A stretch of 64,000 nt of DNA from Ilyonectria destructans (Eukaryota; Ascomycota; Sordariomycetes; Hypocreales; Nectriaceae). Positions 33,639-46,270 of the stretch are shown in pieces (position 1 is the stretch's first letter; each line of letters starts with the position of its first letter). The notes below the pieces were generated by a model. It worked only from the letters and a program-made list of their open reading frames with translations, made no database searches and had not been told where the DNA came from. The DNA lies in contig JAHEWK010000009.1 of assembly GCA_020740775.1 (NCBI GenBank), positions 2,976,001 through 3,040,000 on the forward strand. The letters are read 5' to 3'. The position numbers and the translations under genes are program-made.

Positions 33639-36600
33639 TATCCCGGCATCACAAGGAGGTTATCACCGTCCTCAGTGACTGGGGCCTTTCAGCTGTTCCT
33701 TCGTATTCCTATTATTCCTTTCTTCTCGTATTAAATCGATCGTTTTATTGCAAGTTGGGGGTTCGTATAGGTCGGTTGTGATCGGTCGTATTTGTCGGTT
33801 ACGTTTGCGGTCTTTAAGCTTGTAAGCTTTGTCGGGGGCCTTTATCGGTCTTGAAGGCAGATGGGTTAGCTGCTTTAAAGTTGGCGATGACCTTCTCGTT
33901 AATATCTTCGGTGCAGACTTAAGTATTATACTTAGGGCTTTAGTCTTTCTATTGTACCTAAAAGCCTTTAAAAGGTGTTGCTTTTTGCCTAAGGCGTCAG
34001 ACTTTCTGCCTTATAATCCAGTCTATAATGTACTGACTATTGTTAGCTTCAATAAGCTTGGGTTCCTTGGGTTTAAAGGTATTAGTATAAGCCGGTTGGA
34101 GATATTGGTATGATATTATAGGGTGAATGTACTAAGTGGGCGGTAGTTGCAGCTTGGCCGCTAGATTGCCAACTATATATTTGATGATAAAGGGGCTGGT
34201 ATGTTACTGTAAGAGCTTTTAGTTGGGCTTTTCGGGCAGGTTATATCTGTTGTAAAGCTGTAGATATACCTTATTGCTAGCTTTTAGCTGGATAGGGCGG
34301 TATTTAGTATTGTACTATTATTTGGCTTTTGCTGCTGTAAAATCTATTGCCAGTTAAGCCTTTTTTCTTATGGCCTCTTGTAGGAAAGGTAGGTCTGCTG
34401 CTTTGCTGTTAGGCTGAATAGCTTTTAGGGCTTCTTGGAGGCTGATGCTGTAGATATACTTATAGGCTGACTTCCTTGTGCCTATATTATAGGTGCCGTT
34501 AAGGTTCTATTGCAGGGCAGGAAGGATCTGAATCCAGTTGGCATTAGGGCTCTTTATATAGTAAAAGCATAGAGCTATCTCTACTATTTAGTTTCTTCTT
34601 TTAGAGAGGCTATTAGCTTAAGGGTAATATACTGTAGTTATTATAAGCTTGATGCTAAAGAGGCTCTATAAAGTCTTTTAGAAAGATAAGGTAAATTTAG
34701 AGTTGCAGTTCGAGATAATAACTTTTAGTATGCCCCAGTCTGATAGTATAAGCTGCTAGGTGAAGACTATAGCCCAGTTGGCTGCTGAATAGGTGGAATA
34801 ACTGGGGATCAGGAGGTATTACTTACTTGCCGTATAGGTAACTATTATTAGGGTATTAAAGGTTAAATAGCCTTCTAGAGCCTATAGGGAGTCAGCAGAG
34901 GGCCTTGGCAGAAGGCTTATAATAAAGTCTATTGCTATAATATATATAGGATTTACTGGAGGCTATATTGCCTAATAGCTACTAATATAAGGCTGTCAGT
35001 TAGTCTGCCCTAAATAGTAGGTTTAGCAGCTATAGATATATTTCTTTATAGTGTATATAAGGTTATAAATATAGAGCCCTAATAGCTCTTTTATTATTCT
35101 CTTAATACTGAAGTAATATTAGTTATTATGGGCAGTCTTAAGGATTTCTTCCTTTATAGCGTAAGGTATATAGAGGCAGGTATAGCTATCTATACCCTAA
35201 TAATAGAGTAAGCTGTCTCTTAGTATAAATAGTATACCGGCCTTAAAGGTATCCCCAGCGTCCTTACTGGTTAGCTATACAGCTATTATAAATTCCTCGC
35301 CCAGGATTATAGTAATTATCTTTAAGAACTTTATATCGGTTATATAGCCTTATTAAAAGCAGGCCTTTATATTATTAGCTATAAGGGCTTTAGAGACTAT
35401 CAGTATATCGTCGAGGGCGGTATAGTCAGGCCGCAGGCAGTAAGGGTTGATATCGGTCTTGGGGGCAGTTATCCTGCTTAGGGCGTCAGGAATAAAGTTC
35501 TTTTTCCCGGGTAAGTAGAAGACCTTAAGGTTATACTTAAAGAGGTAGATAGAGGCAACTATAAGCCTCCAGTTTGCTCGGTCGGTACTGGAGGTCTTGA
35601 GGGAGGTTTTTTTAACAACCTACTTTATAGCGGAGTAATCTGTCAGTATAACTGTAGGTTGCTTTAAGGATTATAGGGATATATAGAGCCTTTTTACTGT
35701 CTATATAAGACCGGCCAACTTAAGCTCTATAGGGCTGTAATAAGTCTCTGCTGCTAAGAGCGTGCAGCTAAGAAAGCAGATAGGGCGTATTGCTATAGCC
35801 AGAATATGAGTATCTGGCTTCTAGCTGTAATTGTCTCGAAGGTGGAATAGGACTACTCTAAAGCCTCGCTGCAGGCTAGTATCAATCTGAAGGAAGAGGC
35901 GCTTCTGAGGGTTGAGGTAGCTTAATATACATCCTGAGGCTATTTCGGCCTGAAGGGCTGCGAAAGCGATCCCTTTGTTGGGTATAGGGTTATAGTGAGT
36001 GTTGCAGGTGTAGGCTTTGCGGCAGTTAGAGTTTCCAATAACTACCCTGCCTTCTTCTCGCCCTTTAGCCAGCAGCTTGACCCTCTGCTATTATAAGGGC
36101 TTAATAAGCTGGGTGTAATAGGGAATGAGGTGCCTAATATACCCAGTGGCGCCGATATATTGCTCGAGGCCGGCAAGCTGATAAGGAAATTCAAGCTGGG
36201 AAAAGATAGCTATTCTCTCCTTTATCGTGCTCAGCCCGAGGCTGTTAATGTGGAAGCTGAGTAGCTGAGCGCTAGGATATCCGATCCAGCTCTTCTTTGG
36301 TGAAATAGTGAGGTTTTAGGCTTAAAAGAGCCTAAAGAGTGTTAAAAGATGCCTTAAGTGCTACTCTGCTGAGTCTAAGAAGATAACAATATCGTCAATA
36401 AAGGCGCAGCTGTAGGCCTTATATGGGTAAAGCAGCTTATCTATGTATTGCTAAATGTAGGCAGGGGAGTTTTAGAAGTCTATTAGGGTAACAGTTAATC
36501 TTTCTAAGCCTCTATAGCTTGTTATTATAAAGTGATTGCAGTGCTTAAGTTTCATGCCGAACTGAAAGAAGAAGGATAAGGTATTAATAGCCGTAATATA

Positions 36601-39600
36601 CCGAGCGCTGCAGAGAGTTTGGATAATATCTTCTTGCTGTAGAAGAGGGTAGTTATTGGGTATTGTAATCTTATTTAGGGCCCTTAAGTTAACTATAAGA
36701 CGGCCCTTTAGCTTGCCTTTAACTGTATGCTAAACTATAAAGATTGGGGCGGTAAAAGGTGTAGGTCCTTTAGTCTATTTAAGCCGGCTTTAGTTGTAAA
36801 GGAGGTTAAATTGCTTGTTGATAAACTTCCGATCTCTAAGGCTACTGGGATAGGGTCTCTAAGAGATATAATACTCATGCCAGTTGTTAATAAGTAGGAC
36901 TTAAAGTTCTTTGCTCTTAGGGATGTTAATAAGGCCGGTATTAACCTATAGGTCGGCGTAATATAAGACTAAGCGGGCGGCAGCTGCTATAAAGGCGGAA
37001 TCTTAGGTGTAGATATAGATGCCTTCTTCAGTAAGATTTTTAGGCAGATTTAGAGTCTTCTGAATGTATATTTAATAGGGAACTTATAAGGCTTTATGGA
37101 AGGATTCGGCTGTAGCCTTAGGCGATAAGGGCTTTAATTGGGTTATAAGCTTATTATCTAGGGCTAGAAAGGCCGCTATGGAAGAGTTACTCTTCTGGTG
37201 TAGCTTCTATAGAAGGTCAGTATTCTAAGAATCCTAAAAGATAGTATCTCTAAGGGAGGTAGGAACTGAGGCTTCTCTTATAGTTCCAGACTTTATAGTG
37301 CTCCAGTTGAGTTAGTAGTATCTAGCGGCAATAGTGTTAATTTCCTCAGTAAGAGGGAATTCTTAAGAAATTAAAGGTAGGCTTAATAAGGAAAAAGCAG
37401 TTAACTTACTGCCTTAGCTGCTAATAGCCCCTAGGGCTGGGGCTATTACTATAGTTAGGGCGGCTAAAGCTGTAGTCTATATAGAGGAGAAGTAGCTTTT
37501 CTTACTATATTCTGTAATATTACTAATCTTCTACTTGCAGTACAGCTTAATATCTTTCTTAGTGTTATTTATAAAGATTACTGCAGGAGGGGCCTTATAG
37601 TTAACTATAGTATATATTGCTGATAGCGCTAAGATATAGAATGTAAAGCTGCAATCTTTAGGGAGTTTCTTTTAAGCTGCTGCTATAGCTACAGTCTTGC
37701 CGGCAGGTATAATAGTAGCTTATAGGGCTGTAATATAGCAGTTAATATACTTTTGAGCTTATAAGATATTAAAAGGGATAAAGAAGTTGTTAAGAATGCC
37801 GCACTAAATATATCGGCTAGTATTAATAATATCATACTTATAGGGGTCTAAGAAGCTATTACTGAGTAAGGTTACTGCCTCCAGCTTGTTCTGAACTCAG
37901 GCTGAGGTTATGAATTTAGCTGTGCCGGCCTTTATGCTGTCAGCTTGAATACCCTCAATATAGAAGGTAAAGATAGCCTAGTTGTCAATATAGCTCTAGC
38001 TGCTAATACCTCTAATTACTACAGGCTCCTTCTTTTTGACGGTATGTTTGAGGCTCTAAAGCCAGGTCCTATCGACTACAGGCCGGCTGCAGCTAGAGTT
38101 ACTGCAGATCTCCACGGAATAGGTATCTTCTAGTTTAGTCTTAGCCTTAATATGCAGGTAGGTGTAGTCGTTACTTTAGCTGTAAGGTTGTGGCTCTAGA
38201 AGGGGCTATTAGGTGGTCTTATTGGGCACTGCTGCTAGAAAGGCAGTATTACTACCTGCCCGGCCCCATAAGTATGCCTTTAGGTGCCGGAAGAGGCGGT
38301 TATGGCTGGGGAAGCCCTTCTTATACTGCTTGTATTATAACAGTCTGGCGGGTTAATATGGCTTGTCGCCAGCAGCTTACTAAGGTGAAATATAGCAGTT
38401 AGTAAGCTGATATTCTGTTAGGATTGTCTTTAAGGGGAAAGATTGTTTGTAGGTACTATAGGTAAAAGTAGGGTCGGCTGGAAGCTTAGAGATATTGCTA
38501 TTTATTATAGTGATGTAGGTATGTTATAATCTCTTTAAGAAGGTTGAGCTGTCCGAAAGGCTAGTCTTATCTTTATCGTTAGCCTTAGCAGCTTTATCCC
38601 AATTAGGCTTAAGCTCAGGCTTACTTTCTACTGCTAAGTACTTCCTTTTGAAGGTAACTCTTTTCTTATTCTTTCCCTTATAATTACAGCCTTATGCTTG
38701 GGTGTGAGCTTCCTCTTGAGATCGGTTATAGCAGTAGTTATCATCTTGCCTGGGGCGGTAGCGGTTACTATATCAGTTGTCTTAATTACAGTTCTTATTG
38801 CTGTATCTGTTGTTGCTACAGTTGTATTCTCGGTTGTAGGGCCGATTGCTGTGCTTATAGCTCTTGTTATTATAGCGGTAGTTATAAGGGCGGTTATTAT
38901 AGTGATCTTTATCACCGGGGCGGTAATTATAGCTGTAGCAGTTAGAAAAGTGGTTATCTTGACGTTCTTATTGTCTTAAGGCTATCTTGTTGAGGGTAGG
39001 TTGGAGCTTCTTATATTTATATATAAAGTCTGATATCTTTATCTTTAACTAGGGGGCTGTAATTATCCTTAAGATCTTGATATTGATTAGCGGGTAGATA
39101 GACTGAATAATTAGGTAATTGTTATTTAAACTGAGTTGCTTAGTGTAGGCGGCCTTCTGCTAAACCTACTGAATGAGGCTGATATCTTTGTTATAGAGGC
39201 TGAAGGTATATTGGCTGGAGTGAAGGTCTGCTATAATCTTAGGATTAGGGCGTTTAAATCGGGCTGTAAGCTTCTAATAGAACTTCTAAATGGGGGTATC
39301 CAGAAGCCAGTTATATTAATTAATACTAAGCTTACCTATAAATCAGCCTTAGGCTCTGCCGCTGAGAATAGAGATATAATAGTTCTAAAGAGAGTTCTCT
39401 CTATAGTATTTGAAGACTTGAAGGTGCTTGTAGAAGAGGTATATATCGGTGTAGACCTACTTGCCCTGGCTAATTACTAGTTTGGTCTTCTTAAGGTTTT
39501 TAAAGGTTGGATTGAAGGTACCTACTACTTCTTTTTTTACCTATTAATAGGTATTGCCAGTAGTAGTAGAGGCTTGAGATAGTTTATAGCGGTTATAGCG

Positions 39601-40723
39601 GTTAAAGTTATTATTAGAGGAATTAGAGCCTAAGGGCAAGCTGAAGTTATATTGGTTATCTCGTTATATTTTAGCAGCTTATTGTAATACCTTTTAGAGC
39701 GCTTTCTGCGCTGGAGCCTAAGGGTTGGGTGGCTCCGGCTTATTTTTATTATCTTCCTTAATAGAGCTTCTTACAGTAATAAGCTTTATGCTATTAGTTG
39801 TTATAGAAGGGTTAAAGTTAAACTGCTTTATAATAGCTTTATACTACCAGCTTAGGTAGGTAAGGTCGGCAATATTAATGTAGGGCAGCCTAAAAAGATC
39901 CTAAGCCTTACAGTCTCAAGCAGTAAATTTCAAGACGAAGAGGTTAATACTATATACTATATCGCTATCCCAGATAGTTATGGTATTAAGGACCTTTTAA
40001 GTAGGTTTTTCGCTTAAAAGACGGATATATTAAAGGGCCTAACCAGTAGACTTAGTATTAATATAGTCTTTAAATTATTCTAATACTATTTCTTTATTAA
40101 GTTCTTCTAGGTCCTAAGGGGATATTAAGAAGTAAGATTAACAGTTTTTTCTGGGTCTCTAAGAACTTAGTGGGCCTTTATCCTTATAGCTATTATAAGA
40201 TTATGCTATCTTGACGGAGAGGGTATATAAGAGGCAGTAGTATCAATCTAGATAACTGTAAGGGTATCTTAAAGTAGGATTTCGGCGTTATAGCTCTGCT
40301 GAAGAAAATGTACTAGACTTAATATAGATGTATAAGGTCCAGTGGGTCTAATTGCAGCAGAGTTTTTACAGTGTGATTAGTAGCCTTAGGGCTTAGCTGC
40401 AGCTCGGCATATAGGGCTAGCCTTCGGGCTAGGGTGATCGTCACACCGGATCGAGGGCTAAGGATAGGGAGAGGGGTATTATAAGGGCGCTTCCCTAAGG
40501 GATATTGCGCTTTAGTGCGTTTCTCACCGGAGGGTAATAGTGTGAGGGGTGTGCAGAGCGGGTGGAGCTTCTGCGTTGTTGATTATGTCGGGATCGGCTG
40601 GAGGCTGGTTGTGCCTGTAGGGATTGCGATGGTCAGTACGAGGCTTAATGGTCGTAAGACCTAATGCCTTAACGAAGTAAATTGAAGGCTTATAACTTGC
40701 AATAGCGTATAATTGCTACTATA

Positions 40724-40896
40724 TAATACAAGTAGGGTTGTGACTGTAGGTCTAGATGTGTGTAATGAAGGATTGATGATCTCTACAGCTAGCTAGCTAC
40801 GGTCAGAGCCGTAAGGGTTCCGACCCGCAGGCCCGAGGCCTGAGGCATCAAGCCCAGTTTCTGGCTGTGAAGCCAAGAAAAGGGCTTTCCGCATCA
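40724..40896 (-). repeat. Right LTR (5' LTR by coding polarity)
   Basis: 173 bp, beginning TAATACAAGT and ending CCGCATCA. The first dinucleotide TA corresponds to TG in the other copy. Followed directly by CTGGG. Confidence 0.92.
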
Positions 40897-40901
40897 CTGG
40901 G

Positions 40902-41770
40902 TTGTAGGCAGTAAGGATATATAAGGTTAGGTCTATCTGGCGAAGGAGAAAGAGTGGTGATAATTGTATAGTGTATAAGTTTTATTAATACTACCTCCTG
41001 AAGAATACCTGAGTTTATTAATCTTTAGTAGGAAATTATTGAGTTGGGGTTTTCCGGTCTTTTGGGGAATTAGGTTATTTGATCAGATCCTTGCCGCGAC
41101 TAGGGCTAAAATTGACGGCTTCCTTCAACAGGAAATACCGTACCGAATAGGGACCAGTGGCCTGACCTATTGGGGCTATAAATTGGAAGACCTCATATAA
41201 GGTCTATTAGCAGCTATTATTAATCTAGTATCTTATTTAATTGATAGTCTTTTGGCCTATTCTTTTGAGACCCCTCAGAGATCTATTTAATTAAATAGTA
41301 TCAGCTAAGAAGGTTATTATTTTTACTTAATTGGGCTATTTATCTGGATTTTAATTTTAATCTTACCTACTCTTTCTATTATAATACTATTGCAGTTATT
41401 ATAGCTCTACTTTTAGGTGGGTTATATATTCTTAGTATCCTCTATTCCCACTCTTACTTATTATAACTTAAGTTTTTAGTACTATAATATAAATTTCTAG
41501 TTTTTTATAGATTTATTAAATATAGATTTATTTATTTATTTATTCAGTATATACTATTTTATCTATATTTAGGCCTATAGAACTCCTACTTAACTAATTT
41601 AAAGAGGAAAAACCTTCTAGCTATCTAGCTATAGAATAAAAACCTTACTGCAGTTTTACTCTACTACCTTAGAGGGCTTGTTATTATTATTAGGTCTGTA
41701 CTGGTAATTTTGTTACCAGCCTTATTTAGGTTTACAGGTTATGTATTTGCCCTTCTTCTGGTTCCAGCTG
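40902..41770. repeat. AT-rich repeat relic
   Basis: AT-rich and frame-closed, with many TATT/TTAT runs. It contains no gene. It lies between the LTR element and a solo LTR and probably belongs to an older decayed insertion. Confidence 0.55.
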
Positions 41771-41775
41771 CCTCA

Positions 41776-42201
41776 TGTCACGGCCCGGCCACATGGGCCG
41801 GCTGACCCACTCTTTCTGCGGTCACGGATCCAGGATGATCCGTACCGAATCACTACGCGCTACCCGAATCACCAGTGATTCCTGAATCACCCAGTGATTC
41901 ACAACACCACGGTGATCCAGCCCCACGCCTAGAGATTCCCCATAGACGGAGCTACTATATAACCTGTACCTTCTGCACAATCAGACTAGACACAGCTCCT
42001 CAGCTATCAATACAACTTGGTTACCTAGCTCACTGCACCAGCTATACATTACCAGACGTAACACCCTCACTCTACTGTATTACCCCGTTCGCAGTAACCA
42101 CACTACGACTTACACACGACGTCCTGATCCCTACTAGGACCTGAACCCCACGATCCGCGCCTACCCTGTACCGACAGTCCAGAATAAGTACGGCCGTCAT
42201 A
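41776..42201. repeat. Probable solo LTR, 426 bp
   Basis: A GC-normal island starting TGTCACGG and ending GTCATA is bounded on both sides by CCTCA (41771-41775 and 42202-42206), a 5-bp target duplication. A TATA-box-like TATATAA sits at 41956-41962, as expected for an LTR promoter. The final TA would be CA before a C-to-T change. The open frame at 41875-42144 is then not a gene. It is flanked on both sides by RIP relics and looks younger than they are. Confidence 0.65.
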
Positions 42202-42206
42202 CCTCA

Positions 42207-42665
42207 GGATTAAATATATATTTATATTACTAATATAGAATTAATATACTTTTTATAATTATTATTTTATTAACAGAAGATATACTTAAATAGATTAAAT
42301 CTATAATAGTAAAAATCTAAAATACTCTATAGTTTAAATTAAAAAGAAATTCTAAAGTTAAAACTAACTAAGAGATTTAATATAAAAGAAAAAATAAATA
42401 CTTAATTAAATACTTTTATATATAATAAAATAGAAGAAGATAATAGAGAAGTAGTAAGAACTACTATAATAGCTAGTCTAAAAGTAATATAATAATAATA
42501 AATATCTTAAAAGTTTAAATTAAAAAAAGGAAAAAATATACTCTTTCTACTATAAAAAGAGCTATTCCTTTAAGTAGTTTCCAGTTTTATTAAGCTAGAC
42601 CTACTATTATTAAACTCCAGTATGCTAGTTAGCACTATTACAGTAATATTATTACTGAGTTATAT
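42207..42665. repeat. AT-rich RIP-degraded repeat relic (family A, copy 2)
   Basis: Aligns with the repeat at the left end of the window (about 385-790), same orientation, over about 400 bp. This copy has lost more C and G. It shares blocks around TTATTAAACTCCAG and AGTATACTCTT-like tracts. Confidence 0.75.
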
Positions 42666-42894
42666 TGGGTGTATTAAATAGGGGGTTAGTGGAAGCAGTG
42701 GGGTGGTTACAGACTTTTACTGCATTGCTGTATAAGAGAGAGCTACTGGTAGGTGAGCGTTCTGTAGCTTTTACGCACCTACAGGCCCTGCAGGATACCT
42801 GGTCGATCTTGAAGCAATAGGACTTTGGTATTTTATCTCAGCACGTCTTGTGCCCCAACGGAGACGACTACGACCTTATGCAGGTAGACGAAAA

Positions 42895-42925
<31 letters not shown>

Positions 42926-43964
42926 ATCTCTACTGTTTGAGAATACTGCATGGCTTTGATCTATCCGATGATATTGATTAAAGCTAAAAAAAAATAAAAA
43001 AATAAAAAAAATAATAACACACTGGCTGGGGCGGCACACTTGCTGGTGTATTACGTTACACTAAGGTCAATGACAGAGTTTTATCGTTCCGAATACCTCA
43101 AGGTTATAGGCTCCATCATTGACATCACGCTGCCCCAGACGCGAAACCCCGCATTTCCCCGGATTCGTAGTGGGCTGTGGTAGATAAAATGAAAGAGAAG
43201 GGGGAGATGGGGGAAAGGAACCAGGGTTCCATAAATGAGATCGAGTATATGAGGTTCTCACGAATATTACCGAATTGAGAATGCGTGGATCCTCGTTTAG
43301 CATTTTTCATCCTCGTGACTAGTCCTGTGCACTAGAGGCCCTCAGAGACAAGGTTCGGGAACCCAAACCGAAGCCCCTAACTCCCAAAGAAGCCCTAGCT
43401 CACGAAGACTTCGAATTAAAGCTGAGTCAATTTCTTTTGCCACCACACGGTATTCAATGAGCGACCCAGTGAAATTCCCGATTATCTTCAATCAACGGTC
43501 ACATCATTGGGCATCGTCAAAATATTCTTGCGACGTGACCGCCTTGATAATTTCGGATATGCCAAGACCCGCGCCCAATCGGCATCAAAGCCGAGATTCG
43601 GGCTGAACGTGGGGCAGCTGACAGGCTCTCCCCGAGCTCCGGATCGGCTTGACGGTAAAGAGAGTCCGATGTCTTTGCAGCTGTTACGCAATCTACGCGT
43701 TCCATATTAAGGGTTTCGGGTTTGCCGATTATCGTTCGGCCACACACATCGGAAATGACTAATCGTCGTCGTTTTATTCGTCCTTGGTGCGGGGATGTGC
43801 AAGATGAGATCGGGAGCATGATCAGAGTACTAGTTAGCAGCCCCATCACGTATAAAAGAGTGGTAGATATATCTGGCGAAGCAATCCAAGAAAACTTCCA
43901 AGCCATCTACTCTTCAATAACTCTGTGGATTCTTCTCAAAACTTGAATACTTCTCGATACAGCC
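42666..43964. other. Intergenic region upstream of the Rieske gene
   Basis: Short open frames at 43488-43906 (-) and 43507-43710 (+) overlap each other and have no recognisable product. TATAAAA at about 43851 is a possible core promoter for the gene starting at 43965. Confidence 0.4.
42897..42921 (+). repeat. ATA trinucleotide microsatellite
   Basis: About eight perfect units. An A-rich tract with AAAAATAAAA units follows at 42985-43015. Confidence 0.9.
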
Positions 43965-45271
43965 ATGGCAACTTCCGCGCTGCACTACTTTGGCTTTGGC
44001 AACAACGCCCCGGACTCCTCCAAGGAAGCAACCACCCGGGAATCTGTGCGTGCCTTGCCCGCATCATGGTACACCTCACCAGATATGTACGAGTTAGAAC
44101 GCCGAGCCATTTTTTCCAAACAATGGCTTTTCATTACCCACAGCTCGCGGTTGAAGGAGCCCGGTGACTGGCTCCGCTATGAGATTGCGGGATTCGACTT
44201 CATCATCACTCGTGACCGGCAAAACAATATCAACGCATTCCACAACGTTTGCAGACACCGTGCATACCCAGTGGTCGAGAAAGAAGGCTCAGGAAACGCC
44301 AAGATTCTGGCCTGTCGTTACCACGGCTGGTCGTACGGACTGAATGGCAAACTAGCCAAAGCTCCTGGATATCAAGAGCTGGACGGGTTCAACAAGGAGC
44401 AAAACAGTCTCTTCCGGATTCATGTCAAGGTCGACGCCAACGGCTTCATCTGGGTGAACATGGATGCAAAGGAAGTTCCGGAGGAGCCGTGGGACGAGCA
44501 CTTCAAGGACGTCGACAAGCAAGACCGGTACAAAGCCTACAACTTCGATGACTACGACCTTGATCATACCTACGAGTTGGACGGCAATTACAACTGGAAG
44601 ATTCTGGCCGATAACTTCAATGAATGTTATCACTGCCCCACGACACATGCGGATATCCCCGAGTTCCTCAATCTTGATTCCTTCGACAGCGACACCAAAG
44701 ACGGTCACATCCAACATCATTGCGTGTCCACGCCAGAGCAGATAGCGAAGGGACTCTACACTGCCAGTACCTACTACTTCCCTATGTCTGCCATGGTTGT
44801 CTCGTAAGTTCACCTAGCCAGTAAGCTCAAGCAGCGTATTCCCTGACACAAACCAGGCCGCATTTTATTATGGTCCAGAAGTTCCTCCCCTCAGGGCCGA
44901 GAAGCTCCAAGATGGCATACGAGATCTACAAAAACAGGAACTCCTCCAACGCCGATTTCAAGCTCATCAGTGACATGTATGCGCGCGTCATGTCAGAAGA
45001 CAAGGTCCTTTGCAACAACGCACAGAAGAACCTGGACCGCGGTGTCTTTGTCAACGGTCAGCTGCACCCTAAGTACGAGAAAGCGCCACTATTTTTCCAA
45101 GGCTCCGTTCGAGAGGTCATCACGGAGCATCTTGAGCAGGAGAAATCTGAGGGCAGGGAAATCTGGCCGGCAAAGCAGAAGTTGCCTTGTGACGCGCAAG
45201 TGAGTGAGCAGGATGAGATTCTCTGTGCGAATATTGGTTGCGGGACGCAGAAGAAAGTTTTGGCTTGGTAA
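43965..45271 (+). CDS. Rieske-type aromatic-ring/choline-monooxygenase-like oxygenase
   Basis: Non-haem iron oxygenase alpha subunit type, using electrons passed through a Rieske [2Fe-2S] centre. Two exons: 43965-about 44804, and from about 44857 to 45271, joined as MVVSPHFIMVQKFL. The Rieske ligands C-x-H-x16-C-x2-H are complete (CRHRAYP and CRYHGWSYG) at about residues 93-115. The catalytic-iron segment is DNFNECYHCPTTHADIPEF, with both histidines. Fungal relatives are annotated as choline or carnitine monooxygenase-like, but the substrate cannot be read from sequence. It has no reductase domain. The next gene on the same strand is a cytochrome b5/b5-reductase fusion that might supply electrons. 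Confidence 0.9.
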
Positions 45272-45370
45272 TGGAGTAGTCAAATTTTATACATATCCAC
45301 TCTTTCTTGAGCATTTCTACGGCATTGCGTGTTGTTTGTAAATTCTATGAATATGCGGCAAAACACCGCT

Positions 45371-45413
45371 GCCTGCCAGGCAACAAGTCTACCAATGTCG
45401 TTGCCTAGCAGGC
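45371..45413 (+). repeat. Imperfect inverted repeat 3' of the Rieske gene
   Basis: GCCTGCCAGGCAAC at 45371 pairs with GTTGCCTAGCAGGC at 45400 with one mismatch and a 15-nt loop. It may fold in the 3' UTR; no known motif is recognised. Confidence 0.6.
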
Positions 45414-46270
45414 TATAACCAGTTACTTTACTGCTGTCTTGCAGGCAGCAGTATCCCCATCGTGTATTTGGTTCAGCTCAATTCTTCTCCTTCAGAGAGG
45501 GCATGAAGACAGACACAATTCACCTTCACATCTGACAAATTCTTATCAATCAGCTAGGTTTACGTCTGTTGGTTCGATTTACGAGTCTTGTTTGTTGGCG
45601 AATGGGCAAGAAGTAGTTGGCCTCATTTCTATTAGATACCACTTGATTGTTAGACGTCTACTCTCAAAACAGTGATAATCTCACCTGTTCATCATCGCAC
45701 TGCAAAAAGGACGCCCAGACCTTGGCGAGAAGCGCCAGAGACATGAGCCCAATGTTCATCACCGCGAACCTGAAGAAGTTGACAGGTGGCCGCCCGATGA
45801 CGAATCATATCCAAGGCATATTCGGCTCGCGATACACACTGCAAAGTTCAGAGTCAGCAACAGAGCCAAAAGGTGGTCTCTTGAGAGGCCTCCCAAGTAC
45901 CCCGCGGTGACGGCAATCATCTGCCGACTGTAGATACCTCCATGCTACATGATGGTCCCTCGCCAGACTAAACCCAAACAAGGAATTTATCGCGGAAGTA
46001 CTCCGTAACTGCACAATATGACAATTACAAGCCGAATTGGGAACACCGGTCCAAATTGCGGACATTGTTCGGCAACAATACGTCCTTAGAGATCCCGAGC
46101 ACTTTGGGTGGGTATTCCCAATTCCACCGGATTCTTGTCACGTTCTAAGCTAGCAATGGCCCTCGCTTCGTTCCTGTCCCCTTCTTCAACAAACACGCAG
46201 CATTGCCAAATTGTCGGTCTTAATATCTTTGCCCTGGCACGAATACCATCTCTCAGCTTCGCATTTCGTT
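45414..46270. other. Intergenic region between Rieske and b5-reductase genes
   Basis: No gene recognised. Open frames at 45439-45910 are short and unrelated to known families. Confidence 0.4.

Larger units (their letters stand above)
33466..40896 (-). mobile_element. Complete LTR retrotransposon (Gypsy-like), RIP-inactivated
   Basis: The element is 7431 bp with two 173-bp LTRs and a 5-bp target duplication, CTGGG, at 33461-33465 and 40897-40901. Internal sequence is TA-rich and closed in all frames. On the minus strand near 36378-36401 the reverse-transcriptase core is still legible as FIDDIVIF, the (Y/F)xDD active site. Near 35627-35650 a TDYSAIK segment recalls the RNase H TDHxAL motif. 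Coding polarity is therefore right to left, so the right LTR is the 5' LTR. The gag-side region near 38690-38940 is an RIP-altered low-complexity tract. Assignment to Gypsy rests on these short motifs only. Confidence 0.88.

Noticed and set aside
33829..34113. 94-codon plus-strand frame
   Set aside because: It lies inside the retrotransposon, opposite to its coding polarity, with no family match.
38634..39480. Open frames on both strands with Ile/Thr/Val-rich products
   Set aside because: They are chance frames in RIP-altered low-complexity sequence inside the LTR element.
41875..42144. 89-codon plus-strand frame
   Set aside because: It falls within the probable solo LTR and has no recognisable product.
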